Assembly (NCBI GenBank): GCA_047495785.1
Contig: JBLDXI010000021.1
Span: 1,488,001-1,552,000 of the forward strand
Length of the DNA: 64,000 nt
Direction of reading: 5' to 3'
DNA from: Lepidodermella squamata
Lineage: Eukaryota > Gastrotricha
Shown: one piece after another, positions 35,301 to 46,676 of the stretch
Layout of the letters: the number at the start of each line of letters is the position of its first letter
Position numbering within the stretch: the stretch's first letter is position 1
Notes under the pieces: model-generated
The model's input: only the letters and a program-made list of their open reading frames with translations
Told to the model about the DNA's origin: nothing
Database searches by the model: none
Translations under genes and position numbers: made by a program

Positions 35301-36324
35301 ACAAATTGAAACAACAACAAATGTCGACGCGGCATTTGCGTGAATTGGCTCGATTGCGCGCCGAGGCTGATCACACCGTGGCAGAACTAAAGCAGAGTCA
35401 TAATGCAGAGATGAAACTGATTCCGCGCAAAATTCGTGAGGAGTCGAAAGTTCGGCTCCAGATGTACAAGGAAAAACTGAGAATCGAAAGTAAAAAGAGC
35501 GGTATCAGTGATATGCGGCTCGGTTTTATGAATCTTGTGGGCGATGGTAATCGCGAGAAAATACGTGAGGTTTGTTGTTTATTGTTTTAGCTCTCGTTCC
35601 ATAAATCACGCATTATTTACCTTGATCTGCGTAGTTTGAAATGGAAGAAAAGCGGCGCAAGGAGGAGTATCAAGATCGAGTTGAACGTAGACACAAAATC
35701 GCCCTTGCCAAACTCGAGGCTGAGAACGAAGCGCTGATAAAGGAGACCGAGGCCGCTCATTGCGAGGCCTTGCGTCAACTCGCGGATGCCGAGGCTACCA
35801 AACTGAACGAACTTGATCGCGAGTTTCAGGAGGAATTACTCCGATGCCATAACGCCCATCTTAACGCCCAGGCAGAACTCGAAAATCGTTTTAGAGAAGA
35901 ACTTGAAGATCAGCGACGGTTTTATCACGTCCCTGTTTGTTTACGCCTACTTTGATTTTCTTATTTATTTCTACTGATTGGATTTTTTCAGCTTCACTCC
36001 ACAACTTCGTCTCCGAACTCAGCTGGTGCTGTCGGAGTATCAGTTCGATCTTCCAAATCTTCGTACGGAGTTGGCTATTCCAACGACGATTCGCTGTCGA
36101 CTGGAACGGCCTCTAGCTCTGAAAACCACCAACGAATGTACCAAAGTCAGCACAACACGTCTAATTTTAGCGGTCTTCCGCGCTCGACTATGGCAGTCTC
36201 GGACTACGAGCTGGCTCTCGCAGCTCGCGGTGGACGCGAAACCAATAATGCGATGTCGGCTTCGACAATAGTTATGCAACAAACCCAAAAGTCACAAGCC
36301 ATCTACACATCAGAAATGTTGTAG
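32328..36324 (+). CDS. SLK: SLK/STK10-type Ste20 kinase (GCK-V)
   Basis: Six exons (32328-32648, 32702-32972, 33031-34427, 34487-35569, 35635-35934, 35992-36324) encode 1234 residues; human SLK has 1235. The N-terminal kinase domain is complete: glycine loop ELGDGSFGKV, VAIK Lys in NAALKEV, HRD at residues 155-157, DFG at 175-177, GTPYWMAPE and the Ste20 signature. A Ser/Pro-rich disordered middle follows. The C-terminal third is a long charged coiled coil (about residues 600-1060, ERRRHLRELKVLQRAENKAY and on), the ATG/PKK homology domain that dimerises these kinases. SLK/LOK kinases phosphorylate ERM proteins at the cell cortex. The donor of exon 5 (CCT|GTTTGT) is weak but keeps the frame. 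Confidence 0.93.
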
Positions 36325-37525
36325 TCCAAGCTCAATTTTTTGTATCCTTAGCCCAGATTAACGATGGTGCCTTATCTATTTTTTGTAAAATTCATCAACT
36401 TTCACTCTTAGGCTGCAAAAGTGGTTGTTTCTTTTCGAATCATAAGAGCTGCTCAACGCTTCGACCAATGCCCTTCTAGAAATTATTGTTCGATTCGGCT
36501 CTTGCCTGCTCGATGTCAACTGATTTCCAAAACAAAAATTGTGATCACTTCGGAAACTTATCTTCTGTTTTTGATTAGTGCGTCTTTTTGCTCACTTCCG
36601 TTGTTGTGAAAGGACCTGTGCTATGCTAAACAAACATTGCACTGACCATTGATTGATTTATTGCTGGCTCCTGTTAGAGCCCCATCTTCTTTTGTTCATC
36701 GCGGATATTTTTATCGACCAAAGCCTAGCCAATTTTCTTCAGTTTTTTCTGGCCGAACGAACGGGTCATTTACGCGTCTATTGATTACCGATAGACCCGT
36801 CGTCGCAGTATTAACAACCCTACGTGTTGCCTGCATCAGTTTACATTCCTTCGCGTGTTAATTGCCGGAATGCGACACGCCGCTCGTTAACCGCGTGTTT
36901 GTTCGGCAAATAGCGTTAACGCGATTTAATGTAGCTCAAATGTGTATGGACTTGATGTCGTAATTCCCGTTGGTAGAAGATTTAATTTTTTTACTTGCAA
37001 AATCAATCGTTTTCAAAAGAACTTTCACTAGCTGTCACGTTTTTATTTCGAGAATTTGTTTCTATGCGTGTACATGTACAGAATTCCAAAGATATGCAAG
37101 TGGCACTTATTCCCGTTCTTTTTCCCTTCCTTCTTCAGAAGAAACTGCTCCCTCGCATTTGGTTGTCACTTTTTGAGTTTGCTCTGGTGGCTGCTTTGTT
37201 TCATTTTTCTTCCTATCCTATAGTTGTGAAAAATATTGTGAGTTTTGTATAATGAAGATGATAAAAAAAAGCTATTCTCACATTTATATTGCTATTATAA
37301 TAAGTTGAATTGAAATAGAGTTAATTTATACATCAAAAATAATATGATATGGTTGTAAAATGTAAGTGCGATTATTCCCGCTAATTTCATCAATATTTCG
37401 TAATGTATAATATTTATGACGTTGGCATTTCAAAAATGCAAAGAAAATTTGTGCATGAGTTGATAATTTTGGGTTTTTGTGATTTTTTAGATATTTTACA
37501 TTATTTTCTATGCAATCGTGTTCAA
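36325..37525. other. Intergenic region between SLK and TAPT1
   Basis: 1.2 kb, increasingly AT-rich. No convincing exon, although an N-terminal exon of TAPT1 could hide here. Confidence 0.4.
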
Positions 37526-39465
37526 ATGATGATCATAAAGCGTGCATGGCGGGCCGTGTTCGAATACGTTTTATCGGAGTTACTTTACTCGTCCGTACCG
37601 CCGGCTCAACCATCAGTTCACATTTCACCTCCCAGCTTTCTACAGCAGCAACAGCAACAACAACCTCGATCGCCTCCTCCAGCGGGATCGTTCGCGCCGC
37701 CTCCACCTGATCCTCAATTACTGACTCACTTTCAACAGCGAGAAAGGGTCTATGCTTTCATCCAAGTTCCATTGTCCCTGGAAAAATTTATGCTTTTCGC
37801 CTACTGGCTATGTGCTGACACCTTCCTTACCATGTTCACTTTCCTACCGATCAGGCTTATGTTCTGTGCTTTCAACTTCTTATCACGTCCGTTCGGCTAT
37901 TTTTTCAACTGGAAACGGTAGGTAGACATAAATTTGATAAGATTTTGAATAATTTTCCACGATTTTTATTCATAGAAAACTCACTCCAGCTCAGAGGTGC
38001 GATTTTCTCCGTGGTGTCGTTATTTTGTTCTGCTCAGCCATTGTCGGTCAACTCGATGTCAGTGTCTTTTATCATTTGGTTCGAAGTCAATCAATCATCA
38101 AGCTTTACATTTTCTACAATATGCTCGAGATCGCCGAGAAACTGATGGCCTCCGTCGGTCAAGACATTATGGACGCTTTATTCATCACTGCAACTGAACA
38201 AACATTGTAAGTATGAGTGATTTATAGAATTCGATTTACCATTGAAATATTTTTACGTTTATAGCCAAAAATCGCGATCTCGTTATCTGGTACTAGTATT
38301 CCACGTAGTGCTGGCGATTATTTACTCTTGCATCCATACCGTGATTTTTTTGCTCCAAGCCGTCACGCTAAATGTCGCATTCAACTCGCAAAACAAATCA
38401 CTGCTGACCGTTATGATGTCGAACAACTTCATTGAAATCAAGTCGAACGTGTTTCGGAAATATTCGAAAAACAACTTGTACCAAGTCGCGTGTGCCGATG
38501 CTCGCGAGCGGTTCCATCTCGTTGTCATGATGGGCATAGTCGCGGCTCGAAACATGGCCCAGTACCACTGGTCTATCGATCATTTAATGGCTCTCCTGCC
38601 AGACATGGCTATCGTGTTGACAGCCGAAGTGTTTGTCGATTGGATTAAGCACTGCTTCATCAGCAAGTTCAACGAAACGTCGGCCGATGTGTACACCGAC
38701 TTGCGTACAAGCCTCGCGCGTCACGTTCTCACAGCCTCGGTCGCCTCTGGAGGTGCTGATAGACAAGATACAGTCGCGAACCGCACCGGGCTCAGTCTCG
38801 TCCCTCTTACGTGTCTAATTATTGTCGTAGGGAAGCAAGTACTCAAATCTGCTGACTGGAGCGGGCCCGACCCACTCTATCTTGCCCTGTTTATTTTAGG
38901 CGTATTTGTGCTCAAAAGTATACTCGGCTACTTTGTCATTTCATCCGCGCGTTCCATCGTCGTTCAGGCGTCGCAGTTGGCTGTCGTTAATCTTACGCAC
39001 TCGCATGCGACCGGTCGCATGGCCGGCGGGCGGAGTTATTCTGTCGAAGATGTTAAATTCGAAACGTCGAAACCAACTTCGAACGTCAGCACCCCGGGTT
39101 CGTTATCGCCTAAACTCGCGCATGTCAACACTGCGCTGAGGCAGATGGCTAAAGAAAATGAATGGCCTCTACCGGCTAAAACACCCGTCAGCCCGACCGT
39201 CATGGCGGTTAAGCAGTCGTGGGCGCTCGAGTTACGCCGGGCGCGGTCTATTGGTGACCTAACCTCTACGGGGTTATCTACAATTTATGAAACTGCGTCT
39301 ATCGCCGCGAGTGAAGCTGCTAGTAAGAAGGACGAACAACAAAAGCAGCAACAGCATGTGCATCGAAAAGTTACATCTTCATTTACACCTCGCATCCTTG
39401 TAGGTGGTGGCAACAGTAGTAGTGCTGGTGATTATGCCTCGGTGAAGTTCTCTAAATACGAATGA
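37526..39465 (+). CDS. TAPT1: TAPT1-family multipass membrane protein
   Basis: Three exons (37526-37917, 37976-38206, 38265-39465) encode 607 residues from the ATG chosen. TAPT1 (transmembrane anterior posterior transformation 1) is an ER/ciliary-base membrane protein needed for ciliogenesis and skeletal patterning in vertebrates. Family sequence is unmistakable: QRERVYAFIQVPLSLEKFM, QSIIKLYIFYNMLEIAEKL, QDIMDALFITATE, TLNVAFNSQNKSLLTVMMSN and AVFNEI-like segments (here NFIEIKSNVFRKYSKNN), FNETSADVYTDLRTSLARHV. A Pro/Gln-rich stretch precedes helix 1. The cytosolic C-terminus is Ser/Gln-rich. The start is uncertain: the frame stays open to 37403 and the neighbouring ATG at 37529 is equally possible. 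Confidence 0.92.
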
Positions 39466-39677
39466 TGATTTACTACCCGGGAAAATTCGGCTTGCTTCAA
39501 CCCTTATCAACAATATCGTATTTTATTACAACATGATTATAAAACAGTGGAACGCTAATCGCTTTTTGGAAATTCGGTTGTTTGAGTGAAATGTTTTTTA
39601 TTTTCGGATTGTTCTCTTGGCTACTAAAGCAATTGTACCTGAACTTTCCGTGTTATATATTTTAGTGGCTTGCTTAA

Positions 39678-41790
39678 ATGTTATCTATTGGCGCGAGGAA
39701 AAACTCAGCCCCGACCACTTCATCGCCGCATAATGACTACGTATTGCGGGCTATTTTATCAGCGTTTGCCCGGTCGAATTTCGATGAATGTGCATCACAT
39801 TTTCGAACAGCCGAGGAGCCACTGCTGAGCTTTGTCCGACTTTTGCCAATCGATGCGATAATCGCGCGATTTCCGGCCTCTCGGCAGTTGCTCGAAGCCG
39901 TATATTTCCGCCTATCTGTTTCGCCATCCGTCGCGGAAGAAGCGGCAAATAATGGTAATAACGGGACAAGTTTATCGAAAGACGACATTCGCCTTCTGCA
40001 CTGCGCCGTTTCAGTGAAAGAAATCGTCAATTACATAGCCGACGCCCAAGAGAGAAATGGTTCGTCTTTTATTTTATTCAACCACGCATTTTTTACATTT
40101 GTTTCAAATCCCAGAGGATGAACGGGCTAAAAGCCACTGTTATGCCATGCTGACGTCAATTGCTCGGCTGGACCCGAGCAGTGTGGCGATGCTTCGGAGA
40201 TACTACTGCCTGCTTGAAAATTCGCTGGCAACCCTCGGTGAAAACGTATTGATTTGCTCACCTAACGATAAGCCAAGCCCGTCTTGGGAAGTGATGGCGT
40301 CGAAGCTCGACGCGCTAAAGAAATCTGCTAAATTTTGCCTTGAAAAGGTGAAGACCGGTAACCACCCGTCAAACTCAACGAATTCAACCTCTGGCTTGCG
40401 ATCAATTAGTTCGGTGCCATCTTTGTTCGCTAATGCGAGAGCCTCCTTAACATCTAGCGGGTCTATCAATTCACCCGGTTCTTTCCTTGTCGGCGATTTG
40501 ACGCTGCGGGATGTTGAAGATCGTTTGATGTTAGCTGCTGCTGCTGTGCCCCATATTGAATATTTAGTGAATACTGAACTGCCAGCGATACGGGCGCTTT
40601 CTTCGCAACTAAAAACGCGTATGGATGGCGATAAGCGATTATTACTGCTGGTTAATGAGCTGAGACCGCGCTCGCGAGCTGCCTGGACAACCGCGCCCGG
40701 TGAGAAAGGCCGGGCGGGCAGTGAGCGTGTGAGAATGGCCGATTTGCTTCACCGATACAAACGCGCGATTGGCCAGGCGTTGGAATGGATCGCGCCCGGC
40801 TCTTTGGAATCTCTCAGCTCATCCCAACTCTCTGAATCACTGCTTTCCCTGAGCATAACTGGTGATGGAAGTGACAGCGAATTCACCTCACCAATCGCAA
40901 CATCGAAATTGAGTGAAAACTCGGAGAAAAGTGCGATTTCTAGCACTGAAAATGAAAATAAGAACGGAAATGTTGATAGCCCGGCCAAAACTACATCGAA
41001 ACACCTTCACCGTTCTGTATCTGAAATGCTTCCGTCAACCTCTGCGAGTTGTAAGGACTTGATTGTTCTGACTGATAGCAATCGTCAGAGTGTATGCACC
41101 GAGTCTGATATGAACAATTCAATTGATACAAGTGTCAAAAGTAGCAATGCTAGTTTGGCGCTCGCTAAATTGAATTTAGTCGAGGATATGTCACTGGGCG
41201 ACGCGAGGCCATCGATTTTGATCGAGCGGTTCACTTCGCTGTATACCGAACAGCGAATGCAGCTTCTCGACGCAATGGATGGGCTACGCGAACTGGATAA
41301 TTTGGAGCCATTGAAGGCACGTATCGTTCTGTCAGTCGTTGTTCTCTCATTTCGTCAGTGTGTAATCAAATTGGCATCGACCCGTGATCAGGCGGTGCTG
41401 CTTGCGGGGTTGAAAGCGGCTGATAGCAAGGAATTTCTGAACGCATTTACGGCAGCTCTACGACGTTCTTGTACCTCATACCCTCTCGACGATCTGAAGA
41501 AGACAGTTATGACATTGGTCCTTGAGGCTATCAGTAATTTCCCACGTTTGGCTGCTCTACCCGTTCTGAGTAATTTTATTAACGATTGTGTTCAAATTGC
41601 GTGGTGCCTATGTGTCCAACAACCGCCTTTCGTAATCGCTCACTCTGCGAACCAATTCGACCCTCGCATTCACGAGCGGTTCTACGCGTCAACGTCTCAA
41701 TCCGACTCAATCAAATCATACATATGGCCTGCTCTATGCCTAGGTTGTGAATCTGGCCCTGTTATTTGCAGGGCTGTGGTTGAAACATGA
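39678..41790 (+). CDS. MIEAP/SPATA18-like protein (mitochondria-eating protein C-terminal domain)
   Basis: Two exons (39678-40059, 40115-41790; phase 1) encode 685 residues. A helical N-terminus of about 170 residues is followed by a Ser-rich linker, a second helical block, a disordered Ser/Thr/Asn region and a C-terminal domain. The end of that domain (FINDCVQIAWCLCVQQPPFVI, then SYIWPALCLGCESGPV) matches my memory of the MIEAP C-terminal domain: helix, Pro-Pro, then a VWPAL motif and a short strand. MIEAP controls quality of mitochondria in vertebrates. The N-terminal half does not clearly align and the expected Lys-Gly after VWPAL is absent, so this is a distant call. The ATG follows TATTTTAG by 12 bases, a possible trans-splice site. 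Confidence 0.6.
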
Positions 41791-42941
41791 TTTCATGCTG
41801 CTTCTATTGCTCCTCTTCTAGCTGAAAATTTATACGAATTTTTATCATGCAAATAAATAGCCATATCGCGTTCCAGTTGCTTGCTTTAAATGCAGTTTCA
41901 AATCTCGCGTCTCCTAACTCGAATCGATATTTCTCAATCATGTTTCATTGTTGCTTGTTTTTCTGCATTGTTTTACAAAAGAACAGCCGTCTCGTCCCTT
42001 GTCCTTTCTCATATATTTTTGTGGCCTCCTTCCGAGCGCAGCTGCGTATTTTCACGTAATTATTCTCTTTTACTACTCCATGTTTCTCTTATTTGAAAGA
42101 TTCGTAGCGTTTGTGCTTGTACGCATTTAATGAAGCGTGGTAAATCCAATTTTGCGCCCATGCTATTGCGGCTTTTTGCGTTTTTTTGAGGTGGTATTAC
42201 TTATTGTTATTACTTCACAGCGACTAAAAATTGATGCATCTAGTGGCATAGATGCGATAGAAGGCCTAGCTTTTCTACTAATCATTTTACGATAAGAAAA
42301 AATCGTCGAACTTGAGCTTAAAATGTTGTCTTTTTGTCCTTATTTAGGGTTTTAATAATTATGTTTTATATCCTGATGCTCACCTTTCGGCTGAGCGAAG
42401 ATCTATGATCAACTTCCTGATGTGGCGCGCTTTGAGTATCATGCCACTAAAGCTCGTTTTATCGTAGCATGTCACTGTGCCCCGGTTATATTGGGGTGCC
42501 ACCTTAAATTTCAATGCAAAATATTCACTATTTGCCACTATAATGGGGCCCTTCGAAATGGATCAACCACCATGTTTCAATTGATGTCACAAAGCGCGGT
42601 AATACGGTAGAAATATTTTAGATATTCTTTTATGAGAAGGGAGATCTTTTTCGATCTCTGTAATTTGATCAAGTTTAACCTGGATATAACAGCATTGAGA
42701 TGCTTTGTGGTCATGCTGCCACGTTTTTGCTGTCACGAGAATGCGTAACTTGAATCACGTGGACACAACGCGCTACTTTTTATACACCACGTGTAGTAAG
42801 CATGAAATAATTTATAGGAAGGGTCTCCCAGTGCTGCCGTCTTAATCCAGATTCAAATATCTTGTAACTCGTGCTCATTAAAGAAGTTGAAAACTTTCTC
42901 GTTGTAGGGGCATCGTTTTATTTGACAGAAGCTGCAATAGC
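41791..42941. other. Intergenic region
   Basis: 1.15 kb with no recognised exon or RNA gene. It ends in a T-rich run and TTTGACAG, 13 bases before the next ATG. Confidence 0.4.
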
Positions 42942-43543
42942 ATGCTAAAGCACCATCATGAACATCACGATGCGCCGATTCCAGGCGGTTCGCCTGACAA
43001 TCATCGCCGCGGTGTGCAGTTCGTAGAGGACCCGAAGCACAGCGACCCTCTTGCGGCTCATGACTCGCATAAAATTCATATTGTACAGCACGGACCGGGC
43101 GAAATTCTCGCAGATCTCGGCTATTTGCAGGAGGGCTGCGAATATTCGGTTGAGCTTGATCTGACCCAGAGCTTGGCCGCGCTCGAACTGGCGCGTGTTT
43201 TCGCTTCTGGTATGCATCAGTCCATTGAAGCTAGTTGCCCCACTGTTCGTCTCATCGCCTTCGACCCCAATTCGTGTGTAATGACGATCCACCTCACTGC
43301 TGACGTTCCGAAAAAATGGACCCGGCGCCTTGTCGTCAAAACTACGGACGAAAGCAGCACATTGGCTTTGAAGCTTATTGCAAATGTTCTACGTAAGATA
43401 CCTTGATAACGTTTTTCGTGGTTGTGAATTTAGTTTTGCGTGTTTTAGCTATCGGCTTTGGCACTCCGCTTTTGCACGACGGTGTTCACGTTCTTGGCCA
43501 TGGCCATTCCTCCCTTGAGGACGATAGCGGGGAAATGCGATAG
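42942..43543 (+). CDS. C20orf27: C20orf27/ADISSP homologue
   Basis: Two exons (42942-43392, 43449-43543; phase 1) encode 181 residues; human C20orf27 has 174. The order of conserved blocks matches: GVQFVED near the start, a beta-rich core beginning GEILADLGYLQEGCEYSVELD, and the C-terminal GFGTPLLHDGVHVLGHG. The human product is poorly understood and has been described as a secreted or adipokine-like factor; no signal peptide is visible here. Both ends are His-rich (MLKHHHEHH and HVLGHGH), more than in the human protein. Confidence 0.75.
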
Positions 43544-44283
43544 TCACTACAACTGAGAACTAATCGTCATTCCTATCAACGAGCTTTGCGAGTCGCTGAA
43601 ATTTTCGTAGCAATTGCTTTTGTAGTTTTTGTGATAGGATTTTTGTTCCATAATTCTATGTCAAAAGTGTATTGAACATAATAATCTTATTAACTGCAGA
43701 ACACCTTGTATCGTGGGTTGTATTAACTCCATTCTCTTGTTGTGCGAGGCATGTCGATGCCCGAGACCGGTCTAATACTTCCGATGCGTAAGTATCCAAT
43801 GCCTTTAGAAATTCCGAGCTATATTAATCATCATCGATCTTGCGAGAGTATCAACCGTTATTACTAACTGTGAAAAAAACGATCAACCAATTCGCTTCTC
43901 TTCCGCCAATTTTTACGTTCTGTGGCACTGTGGTAATGCTTTGTGATGTGTGCGATTTGAATTTTTGTAACAAAAATCAATGGAATAATGTACACGATTG
44001 AAAGCACAGACACAACAGTGCAATGCTGATGTCATTTGAATGCACCTTGCGAATGACTTTTTTATTTGCCATTATTTTTAGAGCGTAATTATTACCAATC
44101 AAGGTTAAGATGAGATGTGACAACTTGTAATAAAACTGCGGTTTCGACGCGAGCAATTTTTTGAAAGGACGAAGCTGAAAAAACGTGAGCTAGTGTGCAG
44201 CCCAATCATTTCTCCTGATTAACATAACTGCCTATCCCGCATTGAAATAATCAGATGTCGAATTTTAGGTTTTAGTTTTTCGC
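43544..44283. other. Intergenic region
   Basis: 740 bp, no recognised exon. TTTTAG elements lie within 25 bases of the next ATG. Confidence 0.4.
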
Positions 44284-45162
44284 ATGAATTCCTGTAATGA
44301 CGATTCGCTCGAGATCTTAGAAAGTGTATTGGGCGCGAATGGGAAGTCGAATGCTGTTGTATGCGTTCAGTCCAAGCTTAGAAATGCGAATGCAGCACAC
44401 AAAACTGTAGTATTCTTCCCTGGCGATGCACAAAATTTAGCCGCGGCAATGTCTGCTCACCGCGATAACTGTCGATACATCGCATGGAGCTTCGAAAACG
44501 TCGGTCGGCTCCTGCTTGAGAAATTTCAGAAGAGCGACCCGGCGTCATTTTGGCGAGTGGTTCTCATTCAACCCAAGGAAAGGCGCTTAGGGACCTTCGC
44601 AGTTTATTCGAATTTCCTGGAGTTCGACGCGCAAGACAATCCGAAATTCCCCGAAGAACACCTGGAAGGTCCTGCGGCCTGGAATCACCTAAATGCATTG
44701 CTCAAAAGTCTTGATTCTCATTACAAAATCGACTTACCTGCTGAGGTGATTCTTCTCGGCTTCAGCAAAGGCTGTGTTGTTGTGAATGAGCTGGTCCGCG
44801 AGGCTTCACATTGCGATGATCTCAACTCATTGGATGCTTTCAACAATTTAACTGCTATTTATTGGTTGGATGGTGGACATAATGGCGGCAAAAATACATG
44901 GCTAGCTTCAAGCAACGACGTTTTACCGTTTTTACGAAAATCTCTTGGGCGAGTTCGTTTTCACGTTCACGTTACACCTTATCAAGTTAAAGACCCAAAC
45001 CGGCCTTGGAACGGTAAAGAATGCCGCCGGTTTGTTCAAACTGTCGAGAAGTTTTTGAAGGAAGAAAATCACGTTTCCTATCTTAAATTCAGTACTCATT
45101 TTGTCGAAGAACCTGGTTCGTTGATCAATCATTTTAGAGTGCTAGAAGCTTTTGAGGTTTAG
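44284..45162 (+). CDS. C2orf69: C2orf69-family alpha/beta-hydrolase-like protein
   Basis: 292 residues in one exon. The family (formerly UPF0565) is mitochondrion-associated; loss in humans causes a severe multisystem disorder. Conserved blocks: VVFFPGDAQN, RYIAWSFENVGRLL, ILLGFSKGCVVVNEL (a nucleophile-elbow-like G-F-S-K-G), WLDGGHNGGKNTW and the C-terminal HVHVTPYQVKDPNRPWNGKE with INHFRVLE. Human C2orf69 is about 385 residues with an N-terminal mitochondrial extension that this copy lacks: the first conserved block starts near residue 20. There is no convincing targeting signal from this ATG, so an upstream exon or an alternative location is possible. Confidence 0.88.
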   Translation: MNSCNDDSLEILESVLGANGKSNAVVCVQSKLRNANAAHKTVVFFPGDAQNLAAAMSAHRDNCRYIAWSFENVGRLLLEKFQKSDPASFWRVVLIQPKERRLGTFAVYSNFLEFDAQDNPKFPEEHLEGPAAWNHLNALLKSLDSHYKIDLPAEVILLGFSKGCVVVNELVREASHCDDLNSLDAFNNLTAIYWLDGGHNGGKNTWLASSNDVLPFLRKSLGRVRFHVHVTPYQVKDPNRPWNGKECRRFVQTVEKFLKEENHVSYLKFSTHFVEEPGSLINHFRVLEAFEV

Positions 45163-46676
45163 TGTTTTATTTGCTGATAAATCGCTGCATTTACTCCTTA
45201 TCTTTCCCGTTTATTTTGCTTTATAGAATTATATATTTTTGTAATATTATATTCCGAAACCGGTCTATTGTTAATTGGAGCTGCGCTATTGCAATACGCA
45301 TGGAATATTAATTGCCACCTCACCTGAAAGGTATGTCATTTTTTCGGTCCTTCCGGCGCGTGTTTTTACTCGTGTACTTTTTACATTCATCATCATCGTC
45401 GTAATGTTATGTTTGTCTTGCGCTGAGAACGTAGGCCAGTATTTTTTCTCTTATCTAGCCCTCGTATGTGAAATATCAAACACTTTACGATCCATTGTTT
45501 CAGTTTTCAGATAACGCGGCGCTGTTTTCATTTCTCAGCAATGCAAATTCGTAGTTGCTAGCTATACACCCGGCAGATGCGTTGTTTAACGCGTTAATTT
45601 TCGATAATTAGTATACCGTTTTCAGGTCATCGGAACCGCGCTGCTAGAGAGTCTCTCGAAGCGTTGTATATGTGTGTATTGCCACGCGACTGGAACTTGT
45701 ACGGTCATGTGGTATAGTAAACATGCATAAATAAAATACCGTGCCTGCTCGACAGCTCTGCCCTCATCGACTGCGATTAGCCGTTTGTTATATCAATGTC
45801 ATCGCGACACTCATGACGTACTCTGGTCCAAAGTAATAAACCATTGCGTACCTGCAGTGACGGTTTTTTTGAAATCTTCGTTTTTTTGCTGAGTGTTGCT
45901 GCTCCCGCGTTTTGTTTACGAGCGCATAGCTTTTACCTGTGGCGCGCGTGCGTGAGTAATAGATTTGGTTGGTGGCAGGTATAAATATAATAATAATACC
46001 AGACCACGTTGTTGTTTGCCTTTGATGAGCGAAGATAGCCGGTAGCCTGTGCAATGTGCATGCATGCATGTGTGTTATTTTTGAGCTCTCCCAAAAGGTG
46101 GGTGAAAAATTTGCATTTCAAATAGTACAAACCTGATATTATACACTTTTATTACAATAGCTGTCTGGCTATTATAATGCCATTAATACCATACGTTTGG
46201 TTTTTTTTCTCTATTGCAACCTACCACCATTCATCATATTTGATTGGCCAGAAAAATATAATTACGAAGTTCGTGATGAGCGGCAGTTTTGCTCTCATAA
46301 TCATCAATTATAATCGCATTATCATCTTACATGCGTGTTTTCCTGTTTGTAAGAAAATGTATTCATACGCATATTGCGTGCTCAGAAGGGTTTTTCTCTA
46401 CTGAATACGGCTTAGTCCGGTTGGCTGGTAGTTTAGGTCAACCGGTTTACCGTGTTGTTTATGATGAGCGAGCGGGCATCTATTTTTGTGACTGTGTGAG
46501 AAAACACGGCCTGAAGCGCATCTCACTAGTGTTTATCATATAACCGAGTGACACTAAGGCTGTTAACGTTGTCAAAATTTGACTTTCAAATTCCACATGT
46601 TTACCTCTCGTATAGACCGGAAGATCGACCGTTTATGCGGTTTTAAACACCACATTTACTTTTATTTTGCTAGATT
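45163..46676. other. Intergenic region upstream of the double KY gene
   Basis: 1.5 kb. No recognised exon. It ends in TTTTATTTTGCTAG, 3 bases before ATG ATG. Confidence 0.4.
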
